This document shows positions 16,988 to 25,217 of a DNA stretch of 54,077 bases, piece after piece. The DNA is from Candidatus Uhrbacteria bacterium (GTDB lineage Bacteria; Patescibacteriota; Patescibacteriia; UBA9934; GWF2-40-263), in assembly GCA_018700535.1 (NCBI GenBank), contig JABITQ010000072.1, positions 1-54,077 of the forward strand. Reading direction: 5' to 3'. Below the pieces are notes generated by a model. That model was given only the letters and a program-made list of their open reading frames with translations, had not been told where the DNA came from and searched no databases. The translations under genes and the position numbers were made by a program. Every line of letters begins with the position of its first letter. Position 1 is the first letter of the stretch.

Positions 16988-18376
16988 ATGTCCACTCCTA
17001 GTTACCATCTCATCACCTACGGATGCCAGATGAACAAGAATGATTCAGAGCGCATGGAAACCTTGTTGCAAGGTGTTGGTTTGGTGCGCGCTGAGGAGGA
17101 GGGGGATGCAGATGTGATCCTAATCAACACATGTTCTGTGCGACAGAGTGCGGAGGATCGTGTGTTCGGAAAGGTGAAAGCACTTAATAAGATCAAGAAG
17201 AAAAAACCTGATCTTATTGTTGGTGTTACCGGATGTATGGCTGGGCGTGATCGTGATGGTGCGATTCGCAAGCGACTTCCGATTGTTGATTTGTACTTTC
17301 CAACAAAAGACATGGGGCAGTTGCCGCGCTGGATTGGAGAGATTCGTCCCGAGCTAGTAAACAGCACTGATGCTGTTGAGGATTATTTGAAAGTAAAACC
17401 TGAGTATCACAGCAAACGCCAAGCGTTTGTATCGATTCAAACTGGTTGCAATAAGTTTTGCACCTACTGTGTTGTTCCGTTTGCACGTGGGCTTGAGAAG
17501 AATCGTCCGATACTCGATATCATGAACGAGATCCGTGAGCTTGTTGCACATGGTTGTGTTGAGATCACGCTTCTTGGTCAGACTGTGAATAGTTATATCG
17601 CGCCCGATCCTGAGAATTTTAGTGCCAACAATCCATACGAGCATCACTTTGCGCGCATTCTTTGGGAGGTGAACCAGGTGGAAGGTGTAACTCGATTACA
17701 CTTCACAGCACCGCACCCATTGCACATGACAGATGAGGTGATCGACGCAATGGCTCTTCCGGCGCATCTTAACTTTATTCATCTACCTGTTCAGTCTGGA
17801 GATGATGAAGTGTTGCGTCGCATGAATCGACGTTATACAGCCGCAGAGTTTATTGAGGTTATTGATCGTCTGCGTGCAAAGATTCCTAATTTGGCGATTG
17901 GTACAGATATTATTGTTGGTTTCTGTGGAGAGTCTGAGGAGCAGTTTCAAAAAACTGTTGAGCTTTTTAAGCGCGCCGATTTTGATATTTCATACACAGC
18001 GCAATACTCAACCAGAAGCGGTACAGCGGCAGCAAGAGCGTTTAAGGATGATGTGAGTCGGGAAGAGAAGAAACGTCGCTGGGAGGTGCTGCAGAAGCTT
18101 ATGGAGGGTATTGTGTACAAAAAGAACCAGCGATTTGTTGGCGAGATCGTTTCTGTGCTTGTTGATCGTCATGAACCTCCAAAGGTTACCGACGAGATGT
18201 TAGCAATGCCAGAGAAGATTCAAGAGCTTATGGCTGCACAGCCTGGGCTTTGTTATGGACAGAGTCGCGAGCTAAAGCTAACGCGATTTCCTGGGGGAGA
18301 GGAGTATGTTGGTCAGATTGTGGATGTGAAGGTTACACGCGCAGATAAATGGCTTTTGGAAGGGGAGGTTGTATGA
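16988..18376 (+). CDS. miaB: tRNA-i6A37 methylthiotransferase MiaB
   Basis: A radical-SAM enzyme that adds the methylthio group to i6A37 of tRNAs reading U-starting codons. The N-terminal UPF0004 domain has three iron-sulfur cysteines (YGCQMN near residue 13, NTCSVR near 48, GCMAG near 82). The radical-SAM CxxxCxxC is in GCNKFCTYC near residues 153-161. A TRAM-like C-terminal domain closes the 462-aa protein. The start is the ATG at 16988, the usual beginning of the family (YHLITYGCQMN). Its stop overlaps the miaA start (ATGA), linking the two successive steps at A37. Confidence 0.95.
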   Translation: MSTPSYHLITYGCQMNKNDSERMETLLQGVGLVRAEEEGDADVILINTCSVRQSAEDRVFGKVKALNKIKKKKPDLIVGVTGCMAGRDRDGAIRKRLPIVDLYFPTKDMGQLPRWIGEIRPELVNSTDAVEDYLKVKPEYHSKRQAFVSIQTGCNKFCTYCVVPFARGLEKNRPILDIMNEIRELVAHGCVEITLLGQTVNSYIAPDPENFSANNPYEHHFARILWEVNQVEGVTRLHFTAPHPLHMTDEVIDAMALPAHLNFIHLPVQSGDDEVLRRMNRRYTAAEFIEVIDRLRAKIPNLAIGTDIIVGFCGESEEQFQKTVELFKRADFDISYTAQYSTRSGTAAARAFKDDVSREEKKRRWEVLQKLMEGIVYKKNQRFVGEIVSVLVDRHEPPKVTDEMLAMPEKIQELMAAQPGLCYGQSRELKLTRFPGGEEYVGQIVDVKVTRADKWLLEGEVV

Positions 18377-19326
18377 AACAAAAAATAATTGCCATCGTTG
18401 GTCCAACGGCTGCTGGGAAAACCGGACTTGGTATTGCGCTTGCTAAAAAATATAATGGCGAGGTGATCTCGGTTGATTCTCGTCAGGTGTATAAGGGGAT
18501 GGATGTTGGGACGGCGAAGGCAGAGGGGAAGTGGGTTGAGGTTGAAATTGAAAAGGGGGGAAGTATTGACCAGTTGTTTGGTGCGCGCAAAACGTTTTTG
18601 GTTGATGATGTGCCGCATTGGGGGATTGATCTTGTTAGTCCTGATAAAGATTATTCTGCTGCGCAGTTTAAGGAGTATGCAGAGCAAAAGATAAAAGAGA
18701 TTGCTGAACGTGGTCGTGTGCCGATTTTGGTTGGAGGGACGGGGATGTGGCTTAAGGCGCTTGTCGACAATCTTGACCTTGCTTCAACACCATCAGACAA
18801 GGGGATGCGCGCAGAGCTTGAGGCTCGACGTTTGGGCGATTTGTTTCATGAGTACAAAGAGCTTGATCCTGTTGGAGCAGAGACGATTGATAAAAACAAT
18901 AAGCGTCGTGTGATGCGTGCGCTCGAGGTGACAAAACTTACAGGGAAACCATTTTCAGAACTCCGGACAGCGGGGGAGTCTAAGTACGATGTGTTGCAAC
19001 TTGGGTTGAGTTTGGATCGTGAAGCGTTGTACGAGCGGATTAATGATCGTGTTGATGTGATGATTGGTCTTGGGCTTGTAGATGAGGTGCGTGCGTTGAA
19101 AGAAAAATATGGATGCGGCATCGATGCTATGACGGGGATAGGGTACCGACAGGTGTGTGAATTTTTAGACGGGAAGGAATCATTGCGGTTTGCGATTATA
19201 GAAACGAAGAAAGCGAGCAGGCATTACGCTAAGCGTCAGATGACATGGTTTCGTCGTGATGAGCGTGTCCTGTGGATAACTTCTGGTGAGGAAGTGAACG
19301 TAGCTGTGGATAACTTTTTGAAGTAG
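18373..19326 (+). CDS. miaA: tRNA dimethylallyltransferase MiaA
   Basis: Transfers the dimethylallyl group to A37, the step before MiaB. The P-loop is GPTAAGKT (residues 10-17). The catalytic and tRNA-binding DSRQVYKGMDVGTAK follows, as does the GGTGMWLKAL segment. The C-terminal part contains GIGYRQVCEFLDG. It is 317 aa and starts at the ATG overlapping the miaB stop. The last 60 bases contain two copies of TGTGGATAA (19271-19279 and 19305-19313), perfect DnaA-box 9-mers on the minus strand; see findings. Confidence 0.95.
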   Translation: MKQKIIAIVGPTAAGKTGLGIALAKKYNGEVISVDSRQVYKGMDVGTAKAEGKWVEVEIEKGGSIDQLFGARKTFLVDDVPHWGIDLVSPDKDYSAAQFKEYAEQKIKEIAERGRVPILVGGTGMWLKALVDNLDLASTPSDKGMRAELEARRLGDLFHEYKELDPVGAETIDKNNKRRVMRALEVTKLTGKPFSELRTAGESKYDVLQLGLSLDREALYERINDRVDVMIGLGLVDEVRALKEKYGCGIDAMTGIGYRQVCEFLDGKESLRFAIIETKKASRHYAKRQMTWFRRDERVLWITSGEEVNVAVDNFLK

Positions 19327-19346
19327 CGGGGGAGTAAGAGATCAAA

Positions 19347-19370
19347 AAACGCCCTATTAGGGCGTTTTTG
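19347..19370 (+). terminator. Terminator shared by miaA and the NUDIX operon
   Basis: The stem CGCCCT / AGGGCG with flanking A and T runs works on both strands. It lies after miaA and overlaps the stop codon of the convergent NUDIX gene. Confidence 0.8.
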
Positions 19371-19815
19371 TTTTGATCGTATTTAGTGGCATTCTTTGTC
19401 CTTCAAAGTAATCGTTGAATCGCATCGAAGTTCTTGGTGATCGATGTTCCGACTTTTTTTCGGCTATCTCTCCCCTGCTCAGCCAGACAACTTCTTTTAT
19501 CTCCGGTGCTTCAACAGGGATACGCTCGACATCCTCGAGTTCGCAGATGAAGGAGATTGTGAGATATTCAGAATCGATATTTTGATAAACACTTAAGACC
19601 GCGACAGGTTTTACAGTGTACCCAGTCTCCTCGAGACATTCACGGACAACTGATTCAAAAACCGTTTCACCTGGGTCCATGTGTCCACCGGGTTGGTTGA
19701 GTACGATAGGTGCGTTTGGATCGTTGTGTGGAATCTGTTCGCGCACAGCAAGCATCTTTCCATCGTGCTCGACAAGAGCCATTGTCGAAACTTTGATTCG
19801 ATAACGCTCTTCCAT
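19357..19815 (-). CDS. NUDIX hydrolase, 152 aa
   Basis: A pyrophosphohydrolase of the NUDIX fold. The complete Nudix box lies at residues 44-66 (GHMDPGE, then RECLEETG), with all catalytic glutamates present. The substrate cannot be told from sequence; the family includes ADP-ribose and oxidised-nucleotide pyrophosphatases. It starts one base after the gatB stop and is the last gene of the minus-strand operon beginning with the nucleotide kinase at 23707. Confidence 0.88.
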   Translation of the reverse strand: MEERYRIKVSTMALVEHDGKMLAVREQIPHNDPNAPIVLNQPGGHMDPGETVFESVVRECLEETGYTVKPVAVLSVYQNIDSEYLTISFICELEDVERIPVEAPEIKEVVWLSRGEIAEKKSEHRSPRTSMRFNDYFEGQRMPLNTIKTKTP

Positions 19816-19816
19816 A

Positions 19817-21346
19817 CTATTCAGCCTTAAGCTTCACGAGCAAGATGTTTTTAGCAAGCGCAGGGTCGGCTGTTCCTTCAGAAGCTTTCATCACCATTCC
19901 GATTAAGAACTTGATGAGCTGATCTTCTCCTGCTTGGTAGCGTGCGACTTCTGCAGGGTTGCTTTCGATCACGCGGTCGATAATCTCAGCCAAGGCACCT
20001 TCGTCACTTACTTGCCCAAGCTGCTTGTCCTCCATGATGTGTGTTGGGTCGCTACCATCGTCGAGCATAGCGTTCAATACTTTGAGACCAGCAACGTTGT
20101 TGAGCTTGCGGGTGACAATAAGTGTAATAAACTCTGCCATGTTCTCTGGTGTGATTTTCATGGTGCGCACATTGCCACCGCGTTCTGATAAGAGTCCTAA
20201 GAGTTTTGAAAGAATCCATCCCGCAACAGCTTTGGACATTTTTTTGTTTTCAACCTGAAGCGCTTCTTCGTCCATTGCATCAAATTCAGGCATCGCGTTC
20301 ATCCATGCACCAAGCTCTGAGAACGTGTGCTCAACAAAGTCAGCGAGCGCTGGGTCTTCGCAGATCTGTCGTGCATCTGCGGGTTTAAGCTTGTATTCAT
20401 TGGCAAAACGCAGGCGACGTGCAGCGGGGAGCTCTGGGAGATGGTGACGCATCTCTTCTGCCATGGCCGCAAGTTTTAGTGGTGGGATGTCTGGGTCGGG
20501 GAAGAACCGGTAATCCGCAGCGTCTTCTTTAGAGCGCTGGTCTTCTGTAATGCCCTTAACATCATTCCATCCACGGGTGGTGGATTCCATTGGTGGGTTG
20601 CCTGCATCCCAAAGCTTTGTCTGTCTTTCGATTTCGTGCTCGAGTCCCCTCTCTACAAATTTAAAAGAGTTGAGGTTTTTGATTTCCGTTTTTGGATTCA
20701 ACAATGCACCAATCACTTCTCCGTTTTCGTCGATTGGGCGGAGTGAAATGTTTGCATCGCAACGCATGTGCCCCTTTTCCATGTCGGCATTACTAACACC
20801 AAGATAGCGGGCGATTTGTCGAAGCTCTTGCAGAAAAACTTTTGCTTCGCGCGGTGAGCGGAAGTCAGGTTGGGTGACGATCTCTACAAGAGGAGTGCCT
20901 CCGCGATTAAAATCAACGTAGGTTTTTCCATCCTCACCGTGATGAGATTTTGCTGCGTCTTCCTCAAGGTGTGCGCGCTCCATACCAATCCTTACATTTG
21001 TGCGCTCACCGTCTGGCACCTCGATATCAACATACCCACCTGCAGCAACAGGAAGGTCGAACTGTGAAATTTGGTATGCCTTTGGAAGGTCTGGGTAGAA
21101 GTAGTTTTTTCGATCAAACTTTGAGTACTCAGCGATGTCGCTATTAAGAGCGAGGCCCACAAGCACACCAAACTTCACAGCCTGTTCATTGATGACAGGG
21201 AGTGTGCCTGGGTGACCGAGACAGATTGGGCAGACGTTTGTGTTGGGTGCAACAGCCGTGTCATGCGTTGAGCATCCACAAAACATCTTTGTTTTTGTCT
21301 TAAGTTGCAGGTGAATCTCAAGACCAATAATCGATTCGTATTTCAT
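19817..21346 (-). CDS. gatB: Asp/Glu-tRNA amidotransferase subunit B
   Basis: GatB binds the mischarged tRNA and phosphorylates the misacylated Asp or Glu in the GatCAB complex. The N-terminal cradle domain has IGLEIHLQLKTKTKMFCGC and CPICLGHPGTLPV; the two Cys pairs are the zinc site. The helical and YqeY-like tail domains complete 509 aa, a slightly long normal size. The start is the ATG at 21346, with GGAG just upstream; a TTG three codons earlier is less likely. gatA and gatC are not in the window. Confidence 0.95.
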   Translation of the reverse strand: MKYESIIGLEIHLQLKTKTKMFCGCSTHDTAVAPNTNVCPICLGHPGTLPVINEQAVKFGVLVGLALNSDIAEYSKFDRKNYFYPDLPKAYQISQFDLPVAAGGYVDIEVPDGERTNVRIGMERAHLEEDAAKSHHGEDGKTYVDFNRGGTPLVEIVTQPDFRSPREAKVFLQELRQIARYLGVSNADMEKGHMRCDANISLRPIDENGEVIGALLNPKTEIKNLNSFKFVERGLEHEIERQTKLWDAGNPPMESTTRGWNDVKGITEDQRSKEDAADYRFFPDPDIPPLKLAAMAEEMRHHLPELPAARRLRFANEYKLKPADARQICEDPALADFVEHTFSELGAWMNAMPEFDAMDEEALQVENKKMSKAVAGWILSKLLGLLSERGGNVRTMKITPENMAEFITLIVTRKLNNVAGLKVLNAMLDDGSDPTHIMEDKQLGQVSDEGALAEIIDRVIESNPAEVARYQAGEDQLIKFLIGMVMKASEGTADPALAKNILLVKLKAE

Positions 21347-21358
21347 AGTCTCCAAAGC

Positions 21359-22111
21359 CTACCCCGCGTCGCAGGTGTTTTCAAGTTCCTTTTTAAAAGG
21401 GTTCTTTTTAAGATCTAGATAGAGCATGGTCATATATACGGCCACCCACGGCATAGCGATCACTTCTCCTACAATCTGGATTGTTTCAGCCCAAATAGGA
21501 GCTTTGTTTTGATCAAAAACAGTAAGAGGGTCGATGCCAGCAAAGCTTGCAACAAGCATGATTACGAGTGCAGCGACACTTGAGTAGATAATGCCGATTG
21601 CTAGCGGGCCACCAACAAGTCGTCCGGCAACTTTGAAGAATCGACCACGCACCATCTCTTTGCTATCAGCGAGCGCTTGCATGCCCCGCTTGTCCTCTAA
21701 GATTGCGATGGGTTGTGCAAAGCCGTACCAAACAAGAAAGAGAAGTCCTGGCGCAACGAAGAGTAGAATTCCTCCGATAAAGATAATTGCTTGTAAAAAG
21801 ACAACGCCAAGAAATGCAGGTAAACGTTGTGTGGATTCTAAGTGAAGTGTCTTTGTATCTAATGGCTTATTCTCTATCAACTGTACGCTGAGTTTGATGA
21901 GAAGGATTGAGACCCAGAACGCAAAGAAGAGTTCGACGGCTCCTGCAAGAATTGCTCCTGTCGTAGTGAGCCAGTGTTCGGGTGCGTACGAAAGCGCAAT
22001 CATGGCTGCAAAAGGCACAAGAAGCCAAGTAGCGTATCCCAGCATGAGCCAGATGTTCTCTCGGTACAACTTGAGCGAGCGCTTAAAGAGTTCTGTGAGT
22101 GAGAGCAGCAT
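21359..22111 (-). CDS. Polytopic membrane protein, 250 aa (paralog 1)
   Basis: Several membrane helices (for example IWLMLGYATWLLVPFAAMIA and GIIYSSVAALVIMLVASF) and a conserved-looking segment EDKRGMQALADSKEMVRGRF before a late helix. That pattern (LxxSxxLVRGxFW) is typical of the DUF975 / glycerophosphodiesterase-membrane-domain-like families. It shares this segment with the neighbour upstream, so the two are probably paralogs. The ATG at 22111, four bases after the upstream stop, gives a compact start; in-frame codons further up lie inside the neighbour. The function is unknown. Confidence 0.7.
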   Translation of the reverse strand: MLLSLTELFKRSLKLYRENIWLMLGYATWLLVPFAAMIALSYAPEHWLTTTGAILAGAVELFFAFWVSILLIKLSVQLIENKPLDTKTLHLESTQRLPAFLGVVFLQAIIFIGGILLFVAPGLLFLVWYGFAQPIAILEDKRGMQALADSKEMVRGRFFKVAGRLVGGPLAIGIIYSSVAALVIMLVASFAGIDPLTVFDQNKAPIWAETIQIVGEVIAMPWVAVYMTMLYLDLKKNPFKKELENTCDAG

Positions 22112-22115
22112 AGGT

Positions 22116-22991
22116 TTATGCGTCTTTGATTGATTGGTAAAGAAGTACGTCTGAAATGATAATGAGCGGATTGATGAAGATGACAATAAGAGTTGGTAGA
22201 ACAGCGTCAGTCATTGTGGCGATGCGTAGTTGTAGATCAAGGCTGATCCCAGCACTTGCGTCCACGAGGACATTGCCGATGTAGCCGACGATTACCATGA
22301 CAAAAAGTCCAAAGGCGATAAAGACGAGCTTTGGTACGACGATGCGAATAAGTGCCTGCCAGAATTTTCCACGTACAAGTTTGCGTGAGGCTTCAAGTGC
22401 TTTTTTGCTAGGGGTCTTTTCAAGAATGGTTATGATTGGAGCAAAGAAGTAGTACACCATCCATTGGAAGCTAAGGTAGAGCGCTACGAAGATTCCTAGC
22501 ACTAGGAGAAGATTTCCGATAAGTACAAGTCCGCTTACATTAAGCCATGCGCCAATCCCAGCAATAATGGCTGGGGGAGCAAAACCAATCACGATCGCAA
22601 GGAGCAACATGAGGAGCACCATGAATGTTGTGATTGCTGCTGGGATAAGGACTTCCTTTCCTTCTTTTAACGCCATTTTGTGATCTGGTCGCTTGCGAGA
22701 TAGGTGTGTCTTTACCATGCGTGTGAGCGAGGTGTAGATCCAGAATGTAAGGATTGGGGCAATGAGGTATGCCGTTAGTGCATAAAGACCAATACCAAAC
22801 ATTTCACCTCCAGTCAGGTCTGAGCGAAGTGTGAGTGCGCTTGATGATGGGTAAAAGGCTAGGGCTATTACGTAAAGAATAGCTGTGACAAGGATCCAGC
22901 CAGAGACTCCGAGAAGTTCGGTAATCCTCGTTTTGTAAACGTTGAATGATTCGTCGATAAGTTGACCGACGGAAATGAGAGGTTTTGGCAT
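22116..22991 (-). CDS. Polytopic membrane protein, 291 aa (paralog 2)
   Basis: About six membrane helices, with the segment EKTPSKKALEASRKLVRGKF that matches the same region of the neighbouring gene. This supports a tandem duplication. It belongs to the same DUF975-like grouping by pattern only. The start is the ATG at 22991, two bases after the kinase stop; an in-frame TTG at 23000 would overlap the kinase. It lies in the operon kinase, paralog 2, paralog 1, gatB, NUDIX. Its role is not known. Confidence 0.7.
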   Translation of the reverse strand: MPKPLISVGQLIDESFNVYKTRITELLGVSGWILVTAILYVIALAFYPSSSALTLRSDLTGGEMFGIGLYALTAYLIAPILTFWIYTSLTRMVKTHLSRKRPDHKMALKEGKEVLIPAAITTFMVLLMLLLAIVIGFAPPAIIAGIGAWLNVSGLVLIGNLLLVLGIFVALYLSFQWMVYYFFAPIITILEKTPSKKALEASRKLVRGKFWQALIRIVVPKLVFIAFGLFVMVIVGYIGNVLVDASAGISLDLQLRIATMTDAVLPTLIVIFINPLIIISDVLLYQSIKDA

Positions 22992-22993
22992 AA

Positions 22994-23707
22994 CTAGCAA
23001 GTAGTAAAAATATGATCGATAAGTTGTTTGGCGCGCGCGTTGGTTTGCTCGAGAGAGTCTGAGGTGTCTAGGTCAAAAATGTCTGTGCCTTTTGATGTAA
23101 AAAGTTCGCGGAGCCATTTGGATTTGTAACGCTCCTCCTGTTTCTTTAAAAATTCTAGTTCTACAAATACACCTTTTGATTCGTCGCTTCGTGACTTGAT
23201 GCGCTCGTGCGCTTGGTTTGCTGAGATGCTTGTGAGGATAAGTGCGGTGGGTACGTTCTCAAGAGCAAGCTTGTTACCTGGGAGATTCATAATGGTCTCG
23301 AGCGGTACAGAGTTGTCCATGATGGGTTGGTAGACGAGTGAGCTTGAGACGCCACGGTCTTGGATGATCGTTTTGCCAGCCTTGAGTGCTGGGATGATCA
23401 GGCGTTTGTACATCATCTGTCTGTCGAGAGCGAAGGCGTGTGCAAGCTCTTCGCCGCCATAAGGCAGATCAGATCGTGAGAGTTCGTAGCGAATAGCTGC
23501 GCCCACCCATGAGCGTGTTGGCTCGTAGGTAAAATAGACATCGTAGTCGGGGATGTCTTCAAATGTTGGGGGTGCAGGTTCTTTCCAATCGTTCAATCGA
23601 AAAACGCGATGTTCGCAGTCTTGTGCCCATGCATCAACTGATCGAAGCACCGTAGATTTCCCGCTACCGGTAATGCCGTCAACAATAATAAATCGTCCTT
23701 TGTTCAT
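22994..23707 (-). CDS. Thymidylate kinase-like (d)NMP kinase, 237 aa
   Basis: P-loop kinase of the thymidylate/deoxynucleoside kinase type. The Walker A is GITGSGKST (residues 11-19), followed by the substrate loop TYEPTR, a DRGVSSSLVYQ segment typical of the DR(Y/G) motif, and a lid-like basic stretch (ERIKSRSDES). It is a little longer than standard Tmk. It probably makes dTDP from dTMP, and the divergent thyA-family gene upstream supports a role in thymidine nucleotide supply. The start is the ATG at 23707; the earlier in-frame codon lies beyond the thyA start region. Confidence 0.8.
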   Translation of the reverse strand: MNKGRFIIVDGITGSGKSTVLRSVDAWAQDCEHRVFRLNDWKEPAPPTFEDIPDYDVYFTYEPTRSWVGAAIRYELSRSDLPYGGEELAHAFALDRQMMYKRLIIPALKAGKTIIQDRGVSSSLVYQPIMDNSVPLETIMNLPGNKLALENVPTALILTSISANQAHERIKSRSDESKGVFVELEFLKKQEERYKSKWLRELFTSKGTDIFDLDTSDSLEQTNARAKQLIDHIFTTC

Positions 23708-23788
23708 AGGTTCGAGAGTTGTCCACAAGGACGTTGTCTTCCTGCCTATTTTAGCCCAAATACGGCCTGGTGGAAACCTGTCGGTGGG

Positions 23789-23797
23789 TGGTACAGT
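23789..23797 (+). promoter_or_regulatory. Extended -10, thyA (probably leaderless)
   Basis: TGGTACAGT ends 9 nt before the ATG at 23807 and has no convincing -35. The start point would fall on or next to the first codon. Confidence 0.45.
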
Positions 23798-23806
23798 GTT
23801 GCTTGT

Positions 23807-24646
23807 ATGACACCATTTGACGTTCAATATAAAGAAGCGATTCGTTTGATTATGGAAGAAGGGATTGATGTCCCAAACCCATGGTCAGGTCGTGTGACCC
23901 GTATGGTTCCTGGTGTAACCTTGCGTGTAGATGTTGCGGAGTGTTTTCCGTTGTTAACACTTCGGAAAATTCCATTACGTCTTTTTATTGCTGAGCAGGT
24001 TTGGTACTTGATGGGCGAGAAGAACGCCACCTGGTTGCAGCAGTACACAAAAATTTGGGATGCATTTTTGGAAGAAGACGGTACGGTGCAGGCGGCTTAT
24101 GGTCATCGGTGGCGTCATCATTTTGGGCGCGATCAAATTGATTTGCTCGTGACACACCTCAAAGAGAATCCTGCATCTCGACATGCAGTTGTGATTACTT
24201 GGGATCCTGCAGATGATGGTTTTGGTCTCGACAAAAAGTTGAATGTCCCATGTCCGTATACATTTACTGTTAACATTGCTGGAGGAAAACTTCATCTCCA
24301 CAACATCATTCGCAGCAACGACATGATGCTTGGGTGTCCGCACGATGCCGCAGGTTTTGCACTATTACAGTGTTTCTTGGCTGAAAAGCTAGGTGTCGAG
24401 CCAGGGATCTACACACATTCAATTTCAAACGCACATATCTACGACAATCACTTTGATGCCGCAAACGAGCTCATGAGTCGCAGTCACGATCACGGAACGG
24501 TAAAAGTAACGATTCCAGAAAATGGTTATGATCGCGCGGTAAAGGGAGATACCGAGCTTGTGAGTGAATTGTTTAAGCAAGTAAAAAGTCAGTACAATCC
24601 CCTTGAATCAATTAAAGGAATGAAGATTACCGTTAACGTTTACTAA
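23807..24646 (+). CDS. Thymidylate synthase family protein, possibly dCMP-specific
   Basis: A 279-aa member of the ThyA / dCMP hydroxymethylase family. The nucleophile is Cys149 (VPCP), the phosphate-binding arginine is Arg169 (RSND), and the C-terminal half has HIYDNH. The spacing equals E. coli ThyA (Cys146, Arg166, Asn177) without gaps, but the residue at the Asn177 position is Asp180 (GCPHD). Asp at this position gives dCMP preference in T4 dCMP hydroxymethylase. The His after the nucleophile is also replaced, by Pro150. The adjacent DHFR argues for a dihydrofolate-producing methylation, so the product (dTMP, 5-methyl-dCMP or 5-hydroxymethyl-dCMP) is open. Confidence 0.85.
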   Translation: MTPFDVQYKEAIRLIMEEGIDVPNPWSGRVTRMVPGVTLRVDVAECFPLLTLRKIPLRLFIAEQVWYLMGEKNATWLQQYTKIWDAFLEEDGTVQAAYGHRWRHHFGRDQIDLLVTHLKENPASRHAVVITWDPADDGFGLDKKLNVPCPYTFTVNIAGGKLHLHNIIRSNDMMLGCPHDAAGFALLQCFLAEKLGVEPGIYTHSISNAHIYDNHFDAANELMSRSHDHGTVKVTIPENGYDRAVKGDTELVSELFKQVKSQYNPLESIKGMKITVNVY

Positions 24647-24648
24647 AC

Positions 24649-25170
24649 ATGAAAGTATTACTTATCGCCGCAATTACTGCGGATGGAAAAATTGCTGAGA
24701 CAACTGATCAAAGATCACTTGATTGGACGAGCAAAGAGGACTTGAAGTTTTTTATTGAGAAAACAAAAGAGGCCGGTGTTGTGATCATGGGTAGGAAGAC
24801 TTATGAGACGTTTGGTAAGCCTTTGAAAGGACGCAGGTTGATTGTGATGTCATCAAAAGGAGATGATGGACTTATGGATAAAGTGGATGAGCTTGAAGCT
24901 GGAGTTGTCGAATATTCTCGACTAGACATTAAGCAGATGATCAGCAAGCTTGAAGCGCAAGGGTATGATCAAGTCGTTGTTGCCGGAGGTGCATCTGTTT
25001 ACGGTCAGTTTTTGGAGCAAGAGCTTGTGACAGATGTTTATCTTAATGTTCATTCGATTTTGTTTGGTGCAGGCGTACCACTTGCAACAGGGTTCGAACG
25101 TGTGCAGATGAAGCTTGAAGATGTCAGTCGTTTAGGAGAGCAGGAGGTTCTACTCCATTACACTGTTTAA
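24649..25170 (+). CDS. Dihydrofolate reductase family protein
   Basis: A 173-aa DHFR/RibD-C fold reductase. It has the N-terminal strand LLIAAITADGKIAE, the NADPH-binding VVIMGRKTYETFGKPLKGR, and VVVAGGASVYGQFLEQELVTDVYL, as in DHFR. The substrate could be dihydrofolate or a pyrimidine of the RibD type. Its start two bases after the thyA-family gene strongly favours a folate role, recycling dihydrofolate. No Shine-Dalgarno site is present. Confidence 0.85.
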   Translation: MKVLLIAAITADGKIAETTDQRSLDWTSKEDLKFFIEKTKEAGVVIMGRKTYETFGKPLKGRRLIVMSSKGDDGLMDKVDELEAGVVEYSRLDIKQMISKLEAQGYDQVVVAGGASVYGQFLEQELVTDVYLNVHSILFGAGVPLATGFERVQMKLEDVSRLGEQEVLLHYTV

Positions 25171-25176
25171 TAAAAA

Positions 25177-25213
25177 AACTGGCGTCGGGATAATCCCTGC
25201 GCCAGTTTTTTTG
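25177..25213 (+). terminator. Bidirectional terminator
   Basis: ACTGGCG / CGCCAGT arms enclose an inner GGGATAATCCC, with A and T runs outside. It ends thyA-DHFR and also the convergent 1526-aa gene. Confidence 0.85.
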
Positions 25214-25217
25214 TTTG

